5,758 nucleotides of DNA from Intrasporangiaceae bacterium. Lineage in GTDB: Bacteria; Actinomycetota; Actinomycetes; Actinomycetales; Dermatophilaceae. Below, in pieces: positions 1 through 5,752 of this stretch. The notes under the pieces are model-generated. The model was not told where the DNA came from and did no database searches. It saw only the letters and a list, made by a program, of their open reading frames with translations. The first letter of the stretch is position 1; the number at the start of each line of letters is the position of its first letter. A program made the translations under genes and the position numbers. The DNA lies in contig JAAYSB010000023.1 of the NCBI GenBank assembly GCA_012518475.1, positions 1-5,758 of the forward strand, in the 5' to 3' direction.

Positions 1-354
1 CTCAGTGCCGGGGTCATCGGACACGCGCTCGCTGCGTGGCTGACCCTGCCGGTCCCGTTCTTCCCGGTGCTTCTCGTCGTCATGGGTCTGGGTATGGGGT
101 TGGCGACGTCGACGTCGTCGGTCCTCACCCTCGCCCTGTCCTCCGCGGCCGAGCACGGCCAGGCCTCGACCTCACTGAACCTCGCCGACGTCCTCGGCTC
201 GGTCACCGTCATCGCCGCCGGTGGAGCGGTCTTCGCCGCACTGCACGTCGCCGCCGGTCAGGACGCCACGGTCTTCGCGCTGATCTGGGCCATCGTCGCC
301 GTGGGCGCGGTGCTGCTCGTCATCGCCGGTCGTCGGATCCGCACGCGCGGATGA
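1..354 (+). CDS. MFS-type multidrug/solute transporter, C-terminal part (5'-truncated by window edge)
   Basis: This is the last 117 codons of a membrane transporter, open from base 1 and ending at TGA 352-354. The visible protein is dominated by hydrophobic helices at about residues 23-42, 65-83 and 90-109, and probably another before residue 20. It ends in a short basic cytoplasmic tail (RRIRTRG). The small-residue-rich helix GLGMGLATSTSSVL, followed by the hydrophilic stretch EHGQASTSLNLADVLGS, matches the pattern seen in late helices of drug-efflux MFS proteins, usually written GxGxGxxxxP...GxASGxxN...GG. Here the Gly and Pro positions are partly replaced by Ser, Thr and Asp. In that family the protein exports small molecules across the cytoplasmic membrane using the proton gradient; the substrate cannot be read from this fragment. 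The gene converges on the minus-strand gene at 364 with 9 bp between stop codons. MFS membership is inferred from the C-terminal third only; another polytopic transporter is possible. Confidence 0.75.
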   Translation, partial: LSAGVIGHALAAWLTLPVPFFPVLLVVMGLGMGLATSTSSVLTLALSSAAEHGQASTSLNLADVLGSVTVIAAGGAVFAALHVAAGQDATVFALIWAIVAVGAVLLVIAGRRIRTRG

Positions 355-366
355 GGAACGTCCTCA
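352..366. terminator. Short perfect inverted repeat spanning two convergent stop codons
   Basis: TGAGGA (352-357), a 3-nt loop ACG, then TCCTCA (361-366) form a perfect 6-bp inverted repeat. The left arm starts with the TGA stop of the plus-strand transporter. The right arm is the complement of the TGA stop of the minus-strand gene. In RNA it would make a small hairpin in either direction. The stem is short and there is no T-run, so a role as a bidirectional intrinsic terminator is only a suggestion. No better terminator is visible between these convergent genes. Confidence 0.3.
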
Positions 367-1038
367 CCGGGCGAGGACGTGACCGCCGGGACCACTCACC
401 CGGGTCCAGCGGTTCGTCCGGAACACCTGCACCTGACCTCCCGGTGTGAGGAAGCCGAGGGCGTATGCGGCGAGCGCCACTCCCGCGCCCAGCCCGATCG
501 CCGCGTCGGGGTCGTCGCTGTTGAATGTGACCTCCTGGGCCCAGACCTGCTGCTTGGTGAACCCCGCGGCTGCGCCGCGCTCCTTGACGGCGGCACTGAC
601 CTGGTCGAGTCCGTCGCGGGCGACGGCGGCGAGGTCGTCGGCCTCGGCGACCCCCGCATACTCCCATCCGCTGCGCGGTGGGGTGATCGAGGACCACGTG
701 GGGTGCACCTGGGCCGGAGGAACCGGCAGTGTCGTCGCGCCGGGGGTGCGGTTGACCCGGTCGGTGATCGCCGCTGCAGGGACGCTGAGGTCGAGCTCGC
801 CTGGCGACCCGGCCGAGTCGATCCGGAAGGTGCGCAGACCGAGGACCAGACCCTCCCCGAGCAGTCCGCTGCCCGGTAGGACGCCGACATAGGCGGCGAG
901 GACCGGTCCGGAGATCTGCAGCCGGACGGCGGCGTCCTCGTCGAGCGCTCGGGCGCGCGACGCATACCGACCGAGATCGTTCAGGGCGCCAGGGTCGGTG
1001 AAGGTGATCGATGGGGTGCTGGGCGTCGGCGTGCTCAT
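364..1038 (-). CDS. Conserved-looking hypothetical protein, translationally coupled to thioesterase
   Basis: A 224-residue protein of unrecognised function. I chose ATG at 1038-1036 as the start. It overlaps the TGA of the upstream thioesterase (1037-1035) as ATGA, the usual coupled arrangement. The GTG at 1050 is in frame but would add only four residues. The N-terminal 12 residues are Ser/Thr/Pro-rich. The rest is a soluble-looking alternation of short strands and helices. Landmarks are DLGRYASRARALDEDAAVRL (21-40), LPVPP (104-108), the Pro/aromatic motif PPRSGWEYAG (120-129) and a Gly/Ala-rich stretch, AIGLGAGVALAAYALGFL (180-197). That last stretch is only weakly hydrophobic and sits between polar segments, so I do not call it a membrane helix. 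No signal peptide and no cysteines are seen. Third-position GC bias and the tight overlap support it as real. Its position suggests a link to acyl-CoA handling, but this is only context. Confidence 0.82.
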   Translation of the reverse strand: MSTPTPSTPSITFTDPGALNDLGRYASRARALDEDAAVRLQISGPVLAAYVGVLPGSGLLGEGLVLGLRTFRIDSAGSPGELDLSVPAAAITDRVNRTPGATTLPVPPAQVHPTWSSITPPRSGWEYAGVAEADDLAAVARDGLDQVSAAVKERGAAAGFTKQQVWAQEVTFNSDDPDAAIGLGAGVALAAYALGFLTPGGQVQVFRTNRWTRVSGPGGHVLAR

Positions 1039-1502
1039 CGGCGTCGCCACCGGAAGGCGACCTCGCCACCTTCGTACCGCTCGAGGTTGGCGCGCAGCTC
1101 CGGGTTCATCCGACGCGGGCGGGCGTGGGTGAAGTCGTAGAGCACGAGCGTGGTCTCAGCACGGGCATAGACGGTGCCGCCGTCGCGCTCGGCCACCTCG
1201 TAGCCGACGTCGAAACCGGTCGCCGTGATCCGCCTGGTCCACATGCGGATCGGCAGGGGCGCACGGCGGAACGTCAACGGGGCGAGGTACTCGATCTCGT
1301 GCCGGGCGACGAGCACACCCTCGTCGAGGAGGGAGCGGTCCTGGCCGAACCAGTCCTCGAAGGCGACGACGCGGGCATCCTCGAGGAGGCGGAGGAACTG
1401 GACGTTGTTGACGTGGGCATAGGCGTCCATGTCCGACCAGCGCAGGGGCACATCGACGGTGTAGTCATTCACCCGGTCTTCGACAGGCTTGTCCACAGTC
1501 AC
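1035..1502 (-). CDS. Acyl-CoA thioesterase, single-hotdog (4HBT/YbgC-FadM-like)
   Basis: A 155-residue protein, the usual size for a one-domain hotdog thioesterase that hydrolyses acyl-CoA to free acid and CoA in the cytoplasm. The N-terminal signature RWSDMDAYAHVNN (residues 21-33), then FLRLLEDAR (36-44), fits the 4HBT pattern of strand, catalytic-loop Asp, H-x-N-N and the long central helix. Asp26 lies where YbgC-type enzymes carry the catalytic Asp, and Glu41 sits in the helix. The later segments HEIEYLAPLTF (68-78) and YARAETTLVLYDF (112-124) are typical core strands. The basic C-terminus (RWRRR) ends in the ATGA overlap with the next gene. The start is GTG at 1502-1500, chosen because a -10-like hexamer lies 6 nt upstream; an in-frame GTG at 1496 is the alternative. 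No strong Shine-Dalgarno site is present. The acyl-chain substrate is unknown. FadM- or 4-hydroxybenzoyl-CoA-thioesterase-like roles are both possible. Confidence 0.9.
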   Translation of the reverse strand: MTVDKPVEDRVNDYTVDVPLRWSDMDAYAHVNNVQFLRLLEDARVVAFEDWFGQDRSLLDEGVLVARHEIEYLAPLTFRRAPLPIRMWTRRITATGFDVGYEVAERDGGTVYARAETTLVLYDFTHARPRRMNPELRANLERYEGGEVAFRWRRR

Positions 1503-1508
1503 CGGTCC

Positions 1509-1514
1509 AGTCTG
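1509..1514 (-). promoter_or_regulatory. Putative -10 element of the thioesterase operon, leaderless start
   Basis: On the minus strand CAGACT (1514 down to 1509) resembles the TANNNT -10 consensus with one mismatch at the first base. Exactly 6 nt (GGACCG) separate it from the GTG start at 1502, so transcription would begin at or next to the start codon. This explains the missing Shine-Dalgarno site. No convincing -35 is seen at normal spacing. Confidence 0.45.
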
Positions 1515-1538
1515 TCAGGCGCTGTCGGACCGAGCGCA

Positions 1539-1544
1539 TACGGT
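1539..1544 (+). promoter_or_regulatory. Putative -10 element of the recQ operon, leaderless start
   Basis: TACGGT fits TANNNT and is followed by a 6-nt spacer (TGGGTG) and ATG at 1551. The expected transcription start is the A of that ATG. This favours 1551 over the in-frame GTG at 1548 and the later ATGs at 1572 and 1617. A CTGTCA at 1512-1517 is -35-like, but the 21-nt spacing is too long to rely on. Confidence 0.5.
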
Positions 1545-1550
1545 TGGGTG

Positions 1551-3764
1551 ATGACGGAGACGATACGAGACATGGGGCCGCCCGAGGGGGCGTCGACGGG
1601 GGCGGCTGTGCAGACGATGGAGGCGAGCGTGCTCGACGAGGCGCGCACGGCACTGCGCCGGCTCGTCGGCCGGGGCGACGCGGACTTCCGGGAGGGTCAG
1701 GACGAGGCCATCCGGGCGCTCGTCGAGGACCGGGCCCGGGTGCTCGTCGTCCAGCGGACCGGGTGGGGGAAGTCGGCGGTCTACTTCGTCACGACGGCCT
1801 TGCTGCGGGCCCGCGGCTTCGGCCCGACCGTCATCATCTCTCCGCTGCTCGCCCTCATGCGCGACCAGATCGCGGCGGCCTCCCGGGCGGGCATCCGCGC
1901 GATGACGATGAACTCTGCGAACGCCCAGGAGTGGGACGAGGTGCGGGCGGCCCTGGCAGCCGACGAGGTGGACGTGCTCCTCGTCAGCCCGGAGCGGCTC
2001 AACAACCCACGCTTCCGCGAGGAGCAGCTGCCCGATCTGGCCGCCCGGTGCGGGCTGCTCGTGGTCGACGAGGCGCACTGCATCAGTGACTGGGGGCACG
2101 ACTTCCGCCCGGACTACCGCCGGATCCGCGATCTGCTCACCGGCCTGTCCAACTCGATCCCGGTTCTCGCAACGACCGCCACAGCGAACAGCCGCGTCGT
2201 CGACGACGTCGTCGAGCAGCTCAGCGTGCGCGGCGATCTGGACTCCCGTGACGGCGCCGCGCACGAGGTGCGCACCATCCGCGGCGGGCTGGCCCGCGAC
2301 TCCCTCCGGCTCGGGGTGCTCTCGTCCATGTCGCCCGAGCAGCGCCTCGGCTGGCTCGCAGCGCACCTGGGCACCCTGCCCGGGTCGGGCATCGTCTACA
2401 CGCTCACGGTCTCGGGGGCCGAGGACATCGCTGCGGCGCTGTCCGAGGCGGGCTACGAGGTCGCGTCCTATACGGGTCGCACCGACCCGGCGGACCGGGA
2501 GCTGCTCGAGGCGGCGCTGCGCGACAACGAGCTCAAGGCGCTCGTCGCGACCTCTGCGCTCGGCATGGGGTTCGACAAGCCAGACCTCGGATTCGTCGTC
2601 CACGTCGGGGCCCCGTCGTCCCCGGTCGCGTACTACCAGCAGGTCGGCCGCGCGGGTCGTGCCACCGAGCGGGCCGACGTTCTCCTGCTGCCCGGGCCTG
2701 AGGACAAGGACATCTGGCAGTACTTCGCGTCGGTGTCCATGCCTCGCGAGGACCAGGCCGCCGCCGTCATCCGGGCACTGTCCGAGTCCGGGCGCCCCCT
2801 GTCGACGGCGGCGCTGGAGACGATCGTCGACGTCCGGCGCACGCGGCTCGAGCTGCTGCTCAAGGTCCTCGACGTCGACGGCGCCGTGTCCCGGGTCACC
2901 GGCGGCTGGACGGCCACCGGACAGCCCTGGGCCTATGACGCGGATCGGTATGCGCGGGTCGCCCAGACCCGTCGCGCCGAGCAGGACCTCATGGTCGAGT
3001 ACGAACGTGGTGACGGATGCCGGATGGCGTTCCTCCAGCGTGCCCTCGACGACTCGAGTGCGGTCGACTGCGGACGCTGCGACCGCTGCGCCGGTCCCTG
3101 GTACCCGACCGAGGTCCCAGAGCAGGCCCTTGGCGCGGCCCGGTCCCGTCTGGCTCGTGCTGGAGTCGACCTCGAGCCTCGCGCGCAGTGGCCGACCGGG
3201 ATGGAGCGGCTCGGGGTCACCGTGGACGGTGCTCCGGTCAAGGGCCGGATCCCGGCGCAAGAGGCCGTGTCACCGGGACGCGCACTGGCGCGGCTGTCCG
3301 ACCTCGGGTGGGGTCAACGGCTGCGCGCCCTGCTGAGTGGTGAGGATGCACCGGTCCCACCGGAGCTGCTCCGGGCCGTCGTACCCGTCCTTGCGGAGTG
3401 GGACAGGGAGCAGCGGCCTGTCGCCGTCGTGGCGATGCCCTCCCGTCGTCGTCCGCAGCTCGTCACCTCCCTCGCGGCTGGGATCGCCGAGATGGGGCGG
3501 CTGCGCGATCTCGGGTCCCTCGACTACGCGTTCGGCGGCCCGACCGGGGAGGCGGGCGGCAACAGCGCGTTCCGGCTGGCCGGTGTCTGGGAACGGATCG
3601 TCGTCGGTGACGCCCTGAGCGAGGCCCTCCAGGGCATCCCCGGGCCCGTGCTCCTCGTCGACGACGTCGTCGACTCCCGGTGGACCCTGACCGTGGCAGC
3701 CCGGGCGCTGCGCCTCGCCGGCGCTCCGGCCGTCCTCCCCCTCGCGCTGGCGCTGGAGACATGA
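1551..3764 (+). CDS. recQ: RecQ-family ATP-dependent DNA helicase with C-terminal PRTase-like domain
   Basis: This 737-residue protein is a 3'-5' superfamily-2 DNA helicase of the RecQ type, expected to act in recombination and replication-fork repair. The motifs appear in order: Q-motif FREGQ (46-50), Walker A TGWGKS (70-75, Lys74), Ia SPLLALMRDQ, DEAH box (173-176) running into the RecQ aromatic loop CISDWGHDFRP (177-187), motif III ATTATA (207-212), IV around 281, V near 331-345 and VI QQVGRAGR (363-370). The zinc-binding cysteines C490, C507, C510 and C513 have the C-x16-C-x2-C-x2-C spacing of E. coli RecQ. I see no HRDC domain. Residues about 600-737 instead resemble a ComF-like phosphoribosyltransferase, with AMPSRRRPQL and VLLVDDVVDSRWT (700-712). 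The double Asp (704/705) is kept, but the usual TTGxT loop is replaced by DSRWT. The start is ATG 1551, set by the -10 spacing. The stop overlaps the next gene as ATGA. Confidence 0.93.
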   Translation: MTETIRDMGPPEGASTGAAVQTMEASVLDEARTALRRLVGRGDADFREGQDEAIRALVEDRARVLVVQRTGWGKSAVYFVTTALLRARGFGPTVIISPLLALMRDQIAAASRAGIRAMTMNSANAQEWDEVRAALAADEVDVLLVSPERLNNPRFREEQLPDLAARCGLLVVDEAHCISDWGHDFRPDYRRIRDLLTGLSNSIPVLATTATANSRVVDDVVEQLSVRGDLDSRDGAAHEVRTIRGGLARDSLRLGVLSSMSPEQRLGWLAAHLGTLPGSGIVYTLTVSGAEDIAAALSEAGYEVASYTGRTDPADRELLEAALRDNELKALVATSALGMGFDKPDLGFVVHVGAPSSPVAYYQQVGRAGRATERADVLLLPGPEDKDIWQYFASVSMPREDQAAAVIRALSESGRPLSTAALETIVDVRRTRLELLLKVLDVDGAVSRVTGGWTATGQPWAYDADRYARVAQTRRAEQDLMVEYERGDGCRMAFLQRALDDSSAVDCGRCDRCAGPWYPTEVPEQALGAARSRLARAGVDLEPRAQWPTGMERLGVTVDGAPVKGRIPAQEAVSPGRALARLSDLGWGQRLRALLSGEDAPVPPELLRAVVPVLAEWDREQRPVAVVAMPSRRRPQLVTSLAAGIAEMGRLRDLGSLDYAFGGPTGEAGGNSAFRLAGVWERIVVGDALSEALQGIPGPVLLVDDVVDSRWTLTVAARALRLAGAPAVLPLALALET

Positions 3765-4585
3765 GCGGGGACGGCGCAGCGCCGCAGCACCGGCCCCCGC
3801 ACCACACCGCCTCGAGTGACGTCGCTGCTCATGCTCCGGGTCCTGCCGGCGAGCGCGCTCAGGACGACCTCGACCCTGATCGGGGCGCTTGGCCGGAGCC
3901 CGGACGGGCCGACGGCCTCCCTGCCGTGCCCGGGCGGGCCCTGGCGGCCGCGGCGGTCCTCGCCGCCATCGGGGCGGTGGCCTTCGCCGTCGCCACCGGT
4001 TTCGTCGAGCAGCGGCTGACGGGCTCGGCCCAACTGGGGACGATGGTGTTCGGCGGTGTCATCGGGATGATCGTGCCGGTGGTCGCCGTCGGCCGCCGGC
4101 TCGGGTGGGGCTGGCGGGACTGGGGTTTCCGGCGTCCTCGGCGCTCGCTGTGGCATGCCCTCTGGCAGGTGCCGCTCGCGGTCATGAGCTCAGCGACCAT
4201 CACCGCGGTCGTCATGTCGCTCCTCGGGCAGACTCCGTCCGGACGTGGGGCCACGGAGGCGGCCTTCGAGGGCGGGTCCATCGTCACGATCGTGCTCGTC
4301 GTCGTGGCGGCGACGATCCTTGCTCCGCTCGTCGAGGAGATGCTCTTCCGCAGGATGCTCCTCGACTGGCTACGGCAACGGGCCCCCGTCGCCGTGGCCG
4401 TCCTCGTGTGTGCGCTGATCTTCGCGGCCGTCCACATCCTGCCGGCGGCCATGCTCTATGTCGGGCTGGTGGGCCTGTGGATGACGGTCCTGCGGGTCTG
4501 GTCCGGCGCGTTGTGGCACTCGGTGATCCTGCACGCCGCCAACAACACCCTCGCGAGCATTGTCGTCATCACGGCGATGTCGTGA
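3761..4585 (+). CDS. CPBP-family intramembrane metalloprotease homologue (Abi/Rce1-like)
   Basis: A 274-residue integral membrane protein. The start is ATG 3761, which overlaps the recQ stop as ATGA; GGAG at 3755-3758 is present but very close, so translational coupling is likely. About 55 N-terminal residues are hydrophilic, rich in His, Pro, Ala and acidic residues, and have no signal peptide. Roughly seven hydrophobic segments follow, near residues 58-80, 90-110, 133-154, 172-190, 209-226, 228-246 and 249-272. All three catalytic motifs of the CPBP family are intact: VEEMLFRR with E192/E193 and R197, FAAVH with F221 and H225, and HAANN with H258 and N262. In this family the Glu and His residues form a metal- or water-activating site in the membrane. 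Members process prenylated proteins, bacteriocins or regulators. The substrate here is unknown. Its coupling to recQ is the only functional clue and does not define a role. Confidence 0.9.
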   Translation: MSGDGAAPQHRPPHHTASSDVAAHAPGPAGERAQDDLDPDRGAWPEPGRADGLPAVPGRALAAAAVLAAIGAVAFAVATGFVEQRLTGSAQLGTMVFGGVIGMIVPVVAVGRRLGWGWRDWGFRRPRRSLWHALWQVPLAVMSSATITAVVMSLLGQTPSGRGATEAAFEGGSIVTIVLVVVAATILAPLVEEMLFRRMLLDWLRQRAPVAVAVLVCALIFAAVHILPAAMLYVGLVGLWMTVLRVWSGALWHSVILHAANNTLASIVVITAMS

Positions 4586-4723
4586 TGACACCGGCTTGAT
4601 CACGCGGGCTTCGTGACGCACGCGCCTGCAGGCCGCAGTGGCGGTCATCGTGACGGGGCCGGGTTCCTGACGCGGCGCTGAGATCTGTCCGCCCGCGGCC
4701 CCGGCACTGACTAGGCTGGGACG
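4586..4723. other. 138-bp intergenic region between the recQ operon and tesB
   Basis: No open reading frame of credible size lies here. It holds a second TGA directly after the CPBP stop (4586-4588) and the 10-bp palindrome GCCTGCAGGC (4624-4633). A hairpin, GGCCGC/agtg/GCGGTC (4631-4646), has a 6-bp stem with one G-T pair and a 4-nt loop, but no T-run follows it. TGACG occurs three times (4614, 4651, 4668), twice inside CGTGACG. The tesB promoter lies at the right end. The hairpin may end recQ-CPBP transcription, but the evidence is weak. Confidence 0.35.
4712..4717 (+). promoter_or_regulatory. Putative -10 element of tesB, leaderless start
   Basis: TAGGCT matches TANNNT and is followed by 6 nt (GGGACG) and then GTG at 4724, so the mRNA probably begins at or next to the start codon. 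The lack of any Shine-Dalgarno sequence before GTG 4724 fits this. CTGTCC at 4685-4690 is a poor -35 candidate, 21 nt upstream. Confidence 0.55.
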
Positions 4724-5752
4724 GTGCCGAGTGACGAGACCAGCTCCGACGAGAACGCGACCACCGTGGACGAGAACGCGACCGACGTCGATCCCATGCA
4801 GGATCTGCTCGAGACCCTCGACCTCGAGGAGCTCGGTTCAGCGAAGGTGAGTGTCCAGCAGGTTCGTATCGATGAGCCCGAGGAGGGCGCCGAGGACCGG
4901 GAGCCCATCATGATGCCCGAGGCGTTCGCCGAGGACATCACCCTCTTCCGCGGCAGGAGCCAGAAGATGCCGCACAACCGGGTCTTCGGCGGCCAGGTGC
5001 TCGCACAGAGTGTCATCGCGGCCGGGCGAACCGTCGCGGCCACAGCCGGGGCGGAGCGGCGACTGCACTCGCTGCACGCCTACTTCATGCGGCCCGGCGA
5101 TGACACCCAGCCCATCACCTTCGGGGTGGAGCGGATGCGTGACGGTCGCTCCTTCTCGACCCGGCGGGTGCACGCCCTCCAGCACGGCAAGCCGATCCTG
5201 TCGATGAGCGCGTCGTTCCAGGACCCGGCCGGAGGCATGGACCACCAGGACGAGATGCCGCAGATGCCGGAGCCGCTCACGGTCCCCTCCCTCTCGGACG
5301 TCTATGGCGGCATCGACCACCCCCAGGCCCGGCACGTGGCCTGGCAGCGACCGATCGAGCAACGGCACGTGGAGGGCAATCTCTTCGTCGTGCCCGCGCA
5401 CGAGCGGGTGGCGCGCAACCACACCTGGATGCGCGCGCTCGGCACCCTCCCCGACGACCCACTCATCCACGACGCGGTCCTGGCCTACGGGTCCGACTAC
5501 TCACTCCTCGACCCGGTCATCCGCCGGCACGGTCGGGCCTGGGGCGACGGCACCCTCACGGTCGCCAGCCTCGACCACTCGATGTGGTTCCACCGTCCGG
5601 CCCGGGCCGACGAGTGGATCCTCTACGCCCAGGAGTCCCCCTCGGCCCAGGGCGGGCGCGGCCTGGCCATCGGGCGGATGTTCAGCGAGGACGGCACCCT
5701 CGTCGCCACCGTGGCCCAGGAGGGCATGATGCGCGCCAAGGACCTGCCCTGA
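4724..5752 (+). CDS. tesB: Acyl-CoA thioesterase II (TesB-type, double hotdog)
   Basis: A 342-residue cytoplasmic enzyme expected to hydrolyse medium- and long-chain acyl-CoA. The N-terminal hotdog shows RVFGGQVLAQ (86-95) and a core with LHSLHAYFMRPGD. The C-terminal hotdog has SLDHSMWFHRP and AQEGMMR. The catalytic triad lines up with E. coli TesB (Asp204, Thr228, Gln278) at identical spacing: Asp258 in YGSD, Ser282 in ASLDH and Gln332 in AQEG, with Ser in place of Thr. E. coli TesB has 286 residues; the extra length here is N-terminal. An acidic repeat-bearing tail (1-23) comes first, then the usual helix QDLLETLDLEEL (26-37). An acidic insertion (about 39-68) follows before LFRGRSQ. The GTG start is supported by the leaderless promoter; an in-frame ATG at 4796 would remove the tail and has no ribosome site. 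It is probably transcribed alone. Confidence 0.93.
   Translation: MPSDETSSDENATTVDENATDVDPMQDLLETLDLEELGSAKVSVQQVRIDEPEEGAEDREPIMMPEAFAEDITLFRGRSQKMPHNRVFGGQVLAQSVIAAGRTVAATAGAERRLHSLHAYFMRPGDDTQPITFGVERMRDGRSFSTRRVHALQHGKPILSMSASFQDPAGGMDHQDEMPQMPEPLTVPSLSDVYGGIDHPQARHVAWQRPIEQRHVEGNLFVVPAHERVARNHTWMRALGTLPDDPLIHDAVLAYGSDYSLLDPVIRRHGRAWGDGTLTVASLDHSMWFHRPARADEWILYAQESPSAQGGRGLAIGRMFSEDGTLVATVAQEGMMRAKDLP
4748..4783 (+). repeat. Two 15-bp direct repeats at 21-bp period in the tesB 5' coding end
   Basis: GACGAGAACGCGACC occurs at 4748-4762 and 4769-4783, in frame, encoding DENAT twice. A shorter related piece, GACGAGACC, lies at 4733-4741. The 21-bp period equals seven codons. It looks like a small in-frame duplication in a disordered acidic tail, and copy number could vary between strains. 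Confidence 0.7.

Noticed and set aside
36..449. Plus-strand open frame of 137 codons overlapping the transporter end
   Set aside because: It is Arg/Gly-rich, out of frame with the clear membrane-helix frame, and runs into the opposite-strand gene.
1011..1550. Upstream in-frame extension of the recQ reading frame for 180 codons
   Set aside because: It lies antisense to the well-supported thioesterase gene, has no RecQ-like sequence, and the -10 element and the start of the RecQ N-terminus favour ATG 1551.
1515..3260. Long minus-strand open frame (581 codons) across recQ
   Set aside because: It mirrors recQ codons in a high-GC gene; its protein is a low-complexity Arg/Gly/Pro/Asp mix without motifs.
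2086..3336. Long plus-strand open frame (416 codons) inside recQ
   Set aside because: It is rich in Ser, Arg, Pro and Thr, as expected from an out-of-frame reading of GC-rich codons; recQ motifs continue in the other frame.
2197..3673. A 19-bp identical sequence at 2197-2215 and 3655-3673, containing GTC/GAC palindromes (18 bp perfect at 3657-3674)
   Set aside because: Both copies encode Val/Asp runs with the preferred codons GTC and GAC, so codon bias explains the identity and the symmetry.
4631..4646. Hairpin GGCCGC-agtg-GCGGTC as an intrinsic terminator for the recQ operon
   Set aside because: The stem is short with a G-T pair and no T-run follows; it is mentioned within the intergenic entry but not called a terminator.
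4612..4672. Repeated CGTGACG/TGACG as a possible operator array
   Set aside because: The spacing is irregular (37 and 17 bp), the motif is short, and such words are common in this base composition.
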